64,000 nucleotides of DNA from Flavobacterium anhuiense (GTDB taxonomy: Bacteria; Bacteroidota; Bacteroidia; Flavobacteriales; Flavobacteriaceae). Of this stretch, positions 51,408 through 59,941 are shown piece after piece. Position 1 is the stretch's first letter. Each line of letters begins with the position of its first letter. The DNA is taken from NCBI RefSeq assembly GCF_900101855.1, contig NZ_FMVC01000007.1, positions 80,345-144,344 of the forward strand, written 5' to 3'. A program made the position numbers and the translations under genes. The notes under the pieces were generated by a model, which saw only the letters and a list, made by a program, of their open reading frames with translations, was not told the origin of the DNA and did not search any database.

Positions 51408-54053
51408 TTAGTTCAAAACCTTGAATTTAGTTTTAAGCAAATCGGTCGAATTTCCGCCGACCATCACTTCGAAATCTCCGGGCTCTACAACACGCTTCAT
51501 TTCTCTGTTCCAAAGAGATAGCTCGTCTGGTGTAAGTGTAAATTCAACATTTTTTGTTTCACCTTTTTTGATGTTCAATCTTTTGAAACCTTTTAAGGTT
51601 TTTTCAGGTGTAGTAGTACTGCTGTAAACATCATTAATATACAACTGAACGACTTCGTCTCCATCTCTGTCTCCAATGTTTTTAACATCAACAGAAACTT
51701 TTACTTCTCCGTTTGGTTTAATTTCAGTAGTATTCAATTTTAAATTAGAATATTCAAACTTCGTATAACTTAATCCGTAACCGAATGAATATAACGGATG
51801 CTCGCTTTCCGCTACATATTTATGTATCGCAGATGGCTTTTGATTGTAATATATTGGTAACTGCCCAACTGATTTTGGAACTGTAATTGGCAATCTTCCT
51901 CCTGGATTATAATCTCCAAATAATACATCAGTAACTGCTCTACCTCCTAATTCACCTGGGAACCATCCTTCTAAGACTGCAGGAATATTTTCAGCAATCC
52001 AATTTGTAGAAAGCGGACGACCGTTTAATAGTACACAAACTACAGGAGTTCCTGTTTTGTGAATCTCTTCAATCAATTGCTGTTGAATTCCGAATAAGTC
52101 TAAAGAAGCCACATCTCTGTTTTCTTCAACCAATTCATTAGATTCTCCTAAAACCACAATAGCAACATCTGCTTTTTTAGCGGCTTCAATTGCTGGCTGT
52201 AAGTTTACTTTTTCTAAATTCCAACGGAAATGAGCTCTGGCTCCCCAGCCCCCTTCCCACATTTCAATGCGTACTTTATATTTTTTGCCTTTCTCGATAA
52301 TTTTTGGAGTTGTAACCATGCTTGTCGCTCCTTTTGTCCAGTTGTCGATTACCAATTGGTCATCGATATACATTCTGATTCCATCATCAGAACTTAAACC
52401 TAACCATCCGTCAAGAGCTTGATCTGATTTTAAGAATCCTGTCCATCTGATAGAAAAATCATCCACATTCACACCATCTCCAGGCGCCCAAGGCCAGTCA
52501 AACTCTAACTGACTGTCGATGCGAGTCAGCGCTGGGGTTCCTTCGAGATTTCTGTTATTGAAATATTCACCTTTTAATCCGTTTTGAGATTCGTCTGGAG
52601 TAAATAAATATTTAGATGGAATAATCTGTCCTTTTACAATCAACGGAACTCCTTCCTCATAAACTACATTTGCCGTTTTTCCAACCAATTCCTTCACACC
52701 TTCATAAACCGTCATTCCGACACTGTTTTTAGGAGCATAACCTCCCAATCTTGAAGCATTTGCATTTGGTCCGATAACTGCAATGTTTTTTAAGTTTTTG
52801 CTTAAAGGCAATGTGTTGTTATCATTTTTCAATAAAACAATAGATTTCTGAGCCGCTTCTAAAGCAACAGCTTGATTTTCTGGAGTATGAAAACGCTCTT
52901 TAATCAGATTTTTATCTGTGTACGGATTTTCAAATAATCCCAATAAGAATTTCAAACGTAAAACTGCTCCCGCTGCACGGTCGATATTTTCCATTGTCAA
53001 TTTCTTTTCATTTACCAATTCGATAACAGTATTCTGCCAGAATTCATTTGAAAAATCATAGAATTGCATATCAACACCAGCTGAAACCGCTTCTCTAATA
53101 GCATCTTTTGGAGAATCAGCCACTTTATGAGTCGTCTGAATATATTTAATAGCTCCCAAATCTGAAACTACAAGTCCTTTAAAACCCCATTCGTTTCTCA
53201 AAACATCCGTCAATAACCAATGATTGGCTGCGCAAGGAATTCCGTCTAACTCAGAATACGCACACATCGTTCCTAAAGCACCGCCTTTTCTGAATGCTTT
53301 TTCAAAAGATGGCAAATGATCTTCTCTTGCAGATCGTTCTCCAACCAAAATCGGAGAAGAATTTCCTCCAGCCTGCGGAATACCGTGAACGGCAAAATGT
53401 TTTGGTTCAGCAATAATAGAACGATCTGATTTTAAGTCTTCTCCCTGCATTCCTTTAATAAACGCCAAACCAATTTCGCTATTTAAATAAGCATCTTCAC
53501 CAAAAGTTTCGGCAACTCTACCCCAACGTGGCTCGCGTCCTAAATCTAAGTTCGGTCCAAAACCAAAATGAACACCATGCGCTCTGGCTTCCATACCAAT
53601 AACTTTACCCACTTTGTCCATTGTGGCAACATCCCAAGTTGCGCCAAGACCAATATTCATAGGGAAAGCAGTACTTCCTTCGTCTAAATATCCGTGAAGC
53701 ATTTCACACATAATCAGCGCCGGAATTCCCCAACGGTTTCCTTTGATTACATTAGTCTGCAAATCATTAATCATTTTCGCTGAACGCGGATAAAGATCAT
53801 GAATTGCTCCAATTCCTAATTTCCCGATTTTTTCAGCAGATTTAGATTTAGCAAAATCTTCTTTATCTTTAAAAAAATCTCCTCTATACATGTCCATCTG
53901 ACGCACTTTTTCTTCAAGCGTCATACGGCTTAACAAGTCTTTTACTCTGTCTTCAACAGGCGCTTTCGCATCCTGGTACAGATACTTTTTCTGGGCATGG
54001 GTTTGGTTAAAAAAACCAACAGCCATTACAAAAATAATGGCCGTTTTCTTCAT
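51408..54053 (-). CDS. Secreted GH3 glycosidase with PA14 insert
   Basis: 881 residues from the ATG at 54053 (MKKTAIIFVMAVGFFNQTHAQ, signal peptide). An ATG five codons earlier is also possible. GH3 TIM barrel with the nucleophile Asp298 in GLVVSDLGAIKYI and EPKHFAVHGIPQAGG; the second domain begins around KSIVLLKNDNNTLPL. A PA14 domain is inserted at about 485-620 (GEYFNNRNLEGTP, GWLGLSSDDGIRMYIDDQLV). The domain continues with SWNA-type SNELVEENRDVASL and ends with YSFGYGLSYTKFEYS and an FnIII-like tail. PA14 inserts shape the GH3 active site for branched or specific glycans. It may be a beta-glucosidase or another exo-beta-glycosidase; in an N-glycan setting the substrate is open. 28 bp after the GH92 gene. 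Confidence 0.93.
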   Translation of the reverse strand: MKKTAIIFVMAVGFFNQTHAQKKYLYQDAKAPVEDRVKDLLSRMTLEEKVRQMDMYRGDFFKDKEDFAKSKSAEKIGKLGIGAIHDLYPRSAKMINDLQTNVIKGNRWGIPALIMCEMLHGYLDEGSTAFPMNIGLGATWDVATMDKVGKVIGMEARAHGVHFGFGPNLDLGREPRWGRVAETFGEDAYLNSEIGLAFIKGMQGEDLKSDRSIIAEPKHFAVHGIPQAGGNSSPILVGERSAREDHLPSFEKAFRKGGALGTMCAYSELDGIPCAANHWLLTDVLRNEWGFKGLVVSDLGAIKYIQTTHKVADSPKDAIREAVSAGVDMQFYDFSNEFWQNTVIELVNEKKLTMENIDRAAGAVLRLKFLLGLFENPYTDKNLIKERFHTPENQAVALEAAQKSIVLLKNDNNTLPLSKNLKNIAVIGPNANASRLGGYAPKNSVGMTVYEGVKELVGKTANVVYEEGVPLIVKGQIIPSKYLFTPDESQNGLKGEYFNNRNLEGTPALTRIDSQLEFDWPWAPGDGVNVDDFSIRWTGFLKSDQALDGWLGLSSDDGIRMYIDDQLVIDNWTKGATSMVTTPKIIEKGKKYKVRIEMWEGGWGARAHFRWNLEKVNLQPAIEAAKKADVAIVVLGESNELVEENRDVASLDLFGIQQQLIEEIHKTGTPVVCVLLNGRPLSTNWIAENIPAVLEGWFPGELGGRAVTDVLFGDYNPGGRLPITVPKSVGQLPIYYNQKPSAIHKYVAESEHPLYSFGYGLSYTKFEYSNLKLNTTEIKPNGEVKVSVDVKNIGDRDGDEVVQLYINDVYSSTTTPEKTLKGFKRLNIKKGETKNVEFTLTPDELSLWNREMKRVVEPGDFEVMVGGNSTDLLKTKFKVLN

Positions 54054-54081
54054 TCTTAATTGTAACATAGTTGTGTTGTGT

Positions 54082-56331
54082 TTAGTTTTGAATCACTTTA
54101 AGCTTTGTTCCATTCACAAAATCATCGTGCGAAATAAAAAAGCTATTAAGTGTTTTTCCGTTTAGCTCAATCGAATTGATTTTCCCTCCATTATTGATTT
54201 GTCTTTCAATTACAATGCTATCTTTTTTATAATATCTTGGATCTAATTTAATTGTCACTCTATGAAACATTGGCGCTGTAATGGTGTAAATTGGATCTCC
54301 TGGAGAAATTGGATAAATTCCCATCATCGAATAAACCAACCAAGCCGACATAGTTCCCGTATCGTCATTTCCTGGTAATCCTTTTGGTTCATTTTTGAAA
54401 TATTCTCGAACCAATTTTTTTACCATTTCCTGAGCTTTATATTCTTCGCCTTTCACATAATTAAATAAATACGGATTGGCAATATCTGGCTCATTGGCCA
54501 TATCAAATTGTTTGGTGTCGAAAATTTTCTGCAATTGTGCTGAAAATGCCTGATCTCCACCCATTAGTTTTTTCAAACCAATAATATCATGAGGAACCAT
54601 AAAATTATATTGCCACGCATTTCCTTCAATAAAACCAACATTTTCTTCAAAATTAGCTCCTGAATTTGGGTCAAAAGGTTCGTACCATTTTCCGTCGGGC
54701 GTTCTTGGACGAAGCAGATTTAAGTTTTTATCAAATAATTTTCTATAAGATAATGAACGTTCTTTAAAACGTTTTACATTGTCTTTGTCTCCAAATTCGT
54801 TGGCCATAAGCGAAATAGAATAATCTGAAATATTATATTCTTGAGTCGTCGAAACAGGACCTTTATTGTCGGTTGTCAAATAGCCTTTTTTGATATAATC
54901 TTTCAATCCTGGACGAAGCGGATTATTTTCAACATTATCTGCGCCTTTCAACATCGCATAATAGGCTTTATTAACATCATAATCACGAATTCCTCTCATG
55001 TAAGTATCTGTAATTACAACACTTGCAGGGTCTCCAACCATGGTAAAAGTTTCAGTCGAATTCAGTTCCCATTTGGGTAACCAGCCGTTTTCATCAAACA
55101 TAGTCAACATACTTTTTATCATATCCGATTGCTGTTTTGGATAAACCAAAGACATCAACGGATGCACATTTCGGTACGTATCCCATAAAGAAAATACGGT
55201 ATAACGGGTGTCATCGGTTTTAGCAATTTTAGTTCTTTTGATTACGGGATATTGCCCGTTAATATCGTTTAAAGTATTTGGATGAATTAAAGTGTGATAC
55301 AAAGCTGTGTAGAAAATCGTGTTATCCTCTTTTGTACCACCTTCAACCAAAATTTTAGACAATTCTTCGTTCCATTCGTTGTAGGTTTCTTTGTAAATTG
55401 CGTCAAAAGATCTGTTACCCACTTCTTTTGCTAAGTTTTCACGGGCATTTTCGATACTTACATACGAAATTCCAATCTTCACTTCAACCGTTTCTTGTTT
55501 GTCGAATTTATACGTAAAATAACTTCCAATACTATCACCTACTACAGTTTTAATAGTGTTTTCCATTATTCTCGCTTTTCCGTTGTAACCCATCCATTGC
55601 GCTTCAACGCCGTTGTATTTTGCAGGTTTTTTCCAAACTCCAAATTTATCAGCAGGTTTAGAAAATTGAGCCACAAAATAAACTGGATAAGCATCTTCTG
55701 GACTGTTGTAACAAAATGAACCAACTGAACGCATTCCTTCAATTTCTGTAGAAGAAACCACTTTTATCATCGCGCCTTCTTCATTGGTTAATCCCAATCC
55801 AAGATTTAGTAAAATATTAGATTGCCCTTTCGGGAAAGTGAATCTGCTAATCCCAACTCGTTTAGAAGCTGTGAATTCGCCTTTTACTTTGTACTTGTCA
55901 ATGTTTACACTGTAATACGCAGCTTTGGCAACTTCATTAGAATAAGTTGACCCATATTTCAAATGATCGATTTCTACATTTCCAGTTGTCGGCATCAACA
56001 AAATAACGCCTAATTCCGGACAGCCTACTCCACTTAAATTTACCTGACTAAAACCTGTCAAAAAAGTATTCTCATTTACATACGGATTCGAAAGCCACTG
56101 ACTGTCTTTTTCCATTGGAGTGTTTTTTACTCCAGCCACATTAAATGGACTAATGCTTGCCATTCCGCGTGGTGCAATTGGTCCTGGAAAAGCAGCGCCA
56201 TAATTGGAGGTCCCAATAAACGGATTAACAAAATCGGCAGGTTCCTGCGCAAAAATCGTTATGCTAAAAAACAGCATGTAGAAAAAACATGCTGTTTGAA
56301 ATTTATTTGTATTTAAAACCATAGGTTTCAT
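54082..56331 (-). CDS. GH92-family exo-alpha-mannosidase
   Basis: 749 residues with a signal peptide (to about 29, FSITIFAQ). GH92 enzymes are Ca-dependent inverting alpha-mannosidases, most often alpha-1,2, acting on N-glycan mannose. Family marks: the opening PADFVNPFIGTSNYGAAFPGP, ALYHTLIHPNTL, VFSLWDTYRNVHPLMSLVYP, WLPKWELNSTETFTMVGDPA, FIEGNAWQYNFMVPHD and the C-terminal GLPGNDDTGTMSAWLVYSMMGIYP with catalytic-base Asp residues. Full length. It ends 28 bp before the GH3 start and follows GH29 by 2 bp, in one operon. Confidence 0.95.
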   Translation of the reverse strand: MKPMVLNTNKFQTACFFYMLFFSITIFAQEPADFVNPFIGTSNYGAAFPGPIAPRGMASISPFNVAGVKNTPMEKDSQWLSNPYVNENTFLTGFSQVNLSGVGCPELGVILLMPTTGNVEIDHLKYGSTYSNEVAKAAYYSVNIDKYKVKGEFTASKRVGISRFTFPKGQSNILLNLGLGLTNEEGAMIKVVSSTEIEGMRSVGSFCYNSPEDAYPVYFVAQFSKPADKFGVWKKPAKYNGVEAQWMGYNGKARIMENTIKTVVGDSIGSYFTYKFDKQETVEVKIGISYVSIENARENLAKEVGNRSFDAIYKETYNEWNEELSKILVEGGTKEDNTIFYTALYHTLIHPNTLNDINGQYPVIKRTKIAKTDDTRYTVFSLWDTYRNVHPLMSLVYPKQQSDMIKSMLTMFDENGWLPKWELNSTETFTMVGDPASVVITDTYMRGIRDYDVNKAYYAMLKGADNVENNPLRPGLKDYIKKGYLTTDNKGPVSTTQEYNISDYSISLMANEFGDKDNVKRFKERSLSYRKLFDKNLNLLRPRTPDGKWYEPFDPNSGANFEENVGFIEGNAWQYNFMVPHDIIGLKKLMGGDQAFSAQLQKIFDTKQFDMANEPDIANPYLFNYVKGEEYKAQEMVKKLVREYFKNEPKGLPGNDDTGTMSAWLVYSMMGIYPISPGDPIYTITAPMFHRVTIKLDPRYYKKDSIVIERQINNGGKINSIELNGKTLNSFFISHDDFVNGTKLKVIQN

Positions 56332-56333
56332 TT

Positions 56334-57818
56334 TTATCTATTGATCGCTTCGATTTTTAAAGTCCAAGCTTCTTTCGCTGGAAGATTATTTCTTAAGCTT
56401 TCCGGAATTATTACTTTAAATCCGTTTCCTTCTTTTGTCCATTTTAAAGAAGTTTTAGAACCTAACATCGTAATTTTTGTTCCTTTTTTCGGACTAATAG
56501 CTTTTACAGTAACTTCAGCAGGAATTTTGTCTTCTCCTTCTTTAGCTAAATAAAATGCAAATACATTTCCTGCTTTATTTTGTGTGAAACAGATGTTTTC
56601 TTCTTTGTAAGGCTCGATTGGCTTTGTGTTGTAAATCGCTGTACTGTTTACTTTCATCCAATCTCCGTAAGCTTGCAATAAATCGTACGCCCCTTTATCC
56701 CATTCTCCTTCTGGACTTGGAGCAACATTTAATAATAAGTTTCCGCCTTTCGCCACAATATCAATCAATAGGTGAATTCCTTGTCTTCCTGTCATGTAAG
56801 TAGCTCCTGGAGAATAAGACCATCCACCGCCAGCTGGAATACAAGATTCCCAAGGATAAGGCAATGTTTTAGCAGGAACTCGTCCTTCTGGAGTTAAGTA
56901 GTTTTGGTTTTTACCGTGAACCGCTCTGTCAACAACAATTAATCCTGGCTGTTTCTGACGCGCTTTTACAACCAATTCATCCATTTTCGGATCCTGATCT
57001 ACAACTCTGTGTTTGATGAAACCGTTTTTAGATTCATTTTCCGTAAACTTCTCATCATAGTTTTCTTTGATGTTCACTTGATCTCTTTTTCTAACCCATC
57101 CACCATCTAACCATAAAATATCAACTTTACCGTAATTAGAAAGAATTTCTAAGATTTGGTTGTGCGTGAAATCAACATATTTCTGCCATTTTTCTGGGTA
57201 TAAAGACGGATCGTAATTTACGTTTCTGTCGAAAGGAGGAAAATATGGATCCCAATAGTTTTCGTTATGCCAGTCTGGTTTAGAGAAATAAGCTCCTGTT
57301 GAAATACCTTCTCCTCTAAAAGAGTTAAAAATTTCTTTTAAAACATCTGCTTTTGGGTTGGTATGAAAAGGAACATCTTTGCTAGTAATCTTGTAATCAG
57401 AATATTTAGTATCGTACATATTGAAACCGTCATGGTGTTTTGTAGTGAAAACCATGTATTTCATTCCCGCATATTTAGCTGCTTTAGCCCATTTTGCAGG
57501 ATCAAATTTTACAGGATTAAAAGTCTTTCTTAACCCTTCGTAATCTTTGATATAATCATTATAATTAGATGGATTACTTCCTTTTTTACGTTCACACCAT
57601 CCATAATCTTCAGGGCAGATAGACCAAGATTCTACAATACCCCACTGGCTGTAAGTTCCCCAGTGCATTAGCAAACCAAATTTTTTGCCTTGCCATTCGT
57701 CTAAGTTCTTTAAAACTAACGGATCTGTTTCTGGTACGTATCTTTCATCTTCATAAATCGCCTGCGCGAATATCTGAGCTGAAAATAAAAGGGCGATTAT
57801 GAATATTCCTTTTTTCAT
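56334..57818 (-). CDS. Secreted alpha-L-fucosidase, GH29
   Basis: 494 residues with a signal peptide (to about 19, AQIFAQ). Releases alpha-linked L-fucose, for example core or antennary fucose of N-glycans. GH29 marks: FGLLMHWGTYSQWG, KYMVFTTKHHDGFNMYDTKYS, ISTGAYFSKPDWHNENYW, nucleophile Asp238 in KVDILWLDGGW, and WESCIPAGGGWSYSPG near the acid/base region. C-terminal beta-sandwich ends WTLKIEAINR. Gap of only 2 bp to GH92. Confidence 0.95.
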   Translation of the reverse strand: MKKGIFIIALLFSAQIFAQAIYEDERYVPETDPLVLKNLDEWQGKKFGLLMHWGTYSQWGIVESWSICPEDYGWCERKKGSNPSNYNDYIKDYEGLRKTFNPVKFDPAKWAKAAKYAGMKYMVFTTKHHDGFNMYDTKYSDYKITSKDVPFHTNPKADVLKEIFNSFRGEGISTGAYFSKPDWHNENYWDPYFPPFDRNVNYDPSLYPEKWQKYVDFTHNQILEILSNYGKVDILWLDGGWVRKRDQVNIKENYDEKFTENESKNGFIKHRVVDQDPKMDELVVKARQKQPGLIVVDRAVHGKNQNYLTPEGRVPAKTLPYPWESCIPAGGGWSYSPGATYMTGRQGIHLLIDIVAKGGNLLLNVAPSPEGEWDKGAYDLLQAYGDWMKVNSTAIYNTKPIEPYKEENICFTQNKAGNVFAFYLAKEGEDKIPAEVTVKAISPKKGTKITMLGSKTSLKWTKEGNGFKVIIPESLRNNLPAKEAWTLKIEAINR

Positions 57819-57898
57819 CTTTAATCTAATTTATAATTTATTATTCTTTGTTTTTCTGGTTTAATAGGTAATCTTAACTCGTTGGTTGAAATTATTTT

Positions 57899-58035
57899 CA
57901 ACACATAGAAACATAGTTTAACTAAACTTAAAAAAGGCGTTTCACTAGTTAAAATGCACATAGTTTAGCTATGTGTGGAAACTTGTTTCTTCCATTTTCT
58001 TTTTTTCAGCACAAAAAACTATGCTTCTATGTGTT
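57899..58035. repeat. Inverted-repeat element with AACACATAGAAACATAG ends, copy B
   Basis: CAACACATAGAAACATAG (57899-57916) and CTATGCTTCTATGTGTT (58019-58035), inside CACATAGTTTAGCTATGTGTGG. Same design and length as copy A at 46160. Sits in the 257-bp gap between GH35 and GH29 in the operon; it may be transcribed and fold. Confidence 0.72.
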
Positions 58036-58075
58036 AAAATGTTTTTATTTTTTAATTACACCCAACGGGTTAATC

Positions 58076-59929
58076 TTAATTTAATTTTTCAAGTATCGGT
58101 TGATCTGTAAAAGTTAATTCTGTTTGAGCATTTTCATTAAGCTGCTCGAATACAACAAACTTATTCTCGCCCGCTTTCAACCAACAGCCAGGCACGTAAA
58201 GTGTTTGTTGTGGGCCTACTTTCCAATAACGTCCAAGATTGTGTCCGTTAACAAATACAATTCCTTTTCCCCAATTGGTCATGTCAAGAAAAGTATCAGC
58301 TGGTTTATCTATGCTAACTGTAGCCTCATATAAAACTGGTCGTCCAGATTTTATCGTTTCATTTTTAAGAACTGGCACTTCATTCATCGGCATTTTATAC
58401 ATCTCCCATCCACCAATAATTTCATATTCATTAATGAATACTGGAGAAATAATACCTTTAGTATTATGCACTATTTCGGCTCCGTAATTAATACGTCCCA
58501 TATTTTCAACCAGAATTTCTAAAATACCGTTAAAAGGAATAGAAATCGTCAACTCGTAATTTTTGAAAACTCTATTCAATTCACCCACCTTAACTCCATT
58601 TACATAAACGGTAGCAAAGTCTCTCAATCCCTCAATTTTCAATTTGCCAGAAGAAATTGGCTGCGTAAATCTTTTACGATATAGAACATATCCGTGTCCT
58701 TGACCTAATTTTTCAAATGTTAATGGCTGCTCATTTACGACTGGTTTTTCTTTTTTGATCCAACTCAAAACATCCATACTCGATTTAACAGGCTGATTAG
58801 GATATTTTTTAACTGGTATTTTATCTGGAATCGGTGCTAATTTTGTTTTAGAATACTTTTGCATTACGTCACGAATAGCCATAAATTTTGGTGTCGTCCA
58901 ACCTGCTTCGCTAATAGGCGCATCATAATCGTAGCTTGTAATATCTGGCTGAATATCACTTTCTTCATTATAATTTGCTCCAGAGGTAAATCCAAAATTA
59001 GTACCGCCATGCGCCATATAATAATTAAAAGAAACACCTGCATCGAGATACTTTTTAGTTTGACTTGCAATCTCCTCTGATCCAATTTTAACAAAAGGTT
59101 CTGCCCAATGATCCAACCAGCCAGGATAAAACTCTGCCACCATATAAGGCCCTTGACCTTTATGGTATTTATCGACTTGTTTCTTTAAATTCTCTATATT
59201 TGATTCTCCATTTGCAGTTGGCAACACCCCTTCAACCATACCGCCTTCAAACAACCAACTACCATCAGAAGTAAAAAAAGGCTCTGGAAACCCAGTTTCT
59301 TTAAGTATATTGTAAATGGCTGTTTTGTATGCTTTATGATCTTCAGCACTAATATCGGTTCTTTGAGAAACATAAGAACCAAATTCATTTTCAGCCTGAA
59401 CCATAATAATTGGCCCTCCCTGGTTAGCAAAATTTCCTTTTACCACCGCATACAAATGTTCCAGATACGATTTACAAGCGTCTAAAAATGCTTTGTTGTT
59501 GGTACGAATTACCAAATCTGGATTGTTTTGCAGCCACCAAGGATAACCTCCAAATTCCCATTCACCACAAGCATAAGGACCTGGTCTAAGAATCACATAC
59601 AGCCCCTCACTTTTAGCAATACGTAAAAACTCTGCCAAATCTTTATTTCCTGTTTTAAAGTCCCATACACCAGGCTCAATTTCGTGATAATTCCAAAATA
59701 CATAAGTTGCCACAGTATTCAATCCCATAGCTTTAAGCATCTGCAATCGATGTCTCCAATACTCTTTAGGAATACGCTCATAATGCATTTCTCCTGAATG
59801 TATTTTTACAATTTTCCCATCTTTCTGAAATTCTCCATTAGATATAGAAAATCCTTTAGTTTGAGCCTTAGTAAAAAAAGGCATCAAGCAAATCAATACT
59901 ACTCCAAGCTTAAATAATATCTTATTCAT
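58076..59929 (-). CDS. Secreted beta-galactosidase, GH35
   Basis: 617 residues with a signal peptide (to about 22, FFTKAQ). GH35 TIM barrel: GEMHYERIPKEYWRHRLQMLK, GPYACGEWEFGGYPWWL, acid/base Glu182 in VQAENEFGSY, nucleophile Glu266 in MVAEFYPGWLDHW, and HGGTNFGFTSGANY. C-terminal jelly-roll domains end with FVNGHNLGRYWKVGPQQTLYVPG (in parts: GHNLGRYW, QQTLYVPG). Would remove terminal beta-galactose from antennae. 12 bp after the GH20 gene. Confidence 0.95.
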   Translation of the reverse strand: MNKILFKLGVVLICLMPFFTKAQTKGFSISNGEFQKDGKIVKIHSGEMHYERIPKEYWRHRLQMLKAMGLNTVATYVFWNYHEIEPGVWDFKTGNKDLAEFLRIAKSEGLYVILRPGPYACGEWEFGGYPWWLQNNPDLVIRTNNKAFLDACKSYLEHLYAVVKGNFANQGGPIIMVQAENEFGSYVSQRTDISAEDHKAYKTAIYNILKETGFPEPFFTSDGSWLFEGGMVEGVLPTANGESNIENLKKQVDKYHKGQGPYMVAEFYPGWLDHWAEPFVKIGSEEIASQTKKYLDAGVSFNYYMAHGGTNFGFTSGANYNEESDIQPDITSYDYDAPISEAGWTTPKFMAIRDVMQKYSKTKLAPIPDKIPVKKYPNQPVKSSMDVLSWIKKEKPVVNEQPLTFEKLGQGHGYVLYRKRFTQPISSGKLKIEGLRDFATVYVNGVKVGELNRVFKNYELTISIPFNGILEILVENMGRINYGAEIVHNTKGIISPVFINEYEIIGGWEMYKMPMNEVPVLKNETIKSGRPVLYEATVSIDKPADTFLDMTNWGKGIVFVNGHNLGRYWKVGPQQTLYVPGCWLKAGENKFVVFEQLNENAQTELTFTDQPILEKLN

Positions 59930-59941
59930 TTTTTAAAATAT

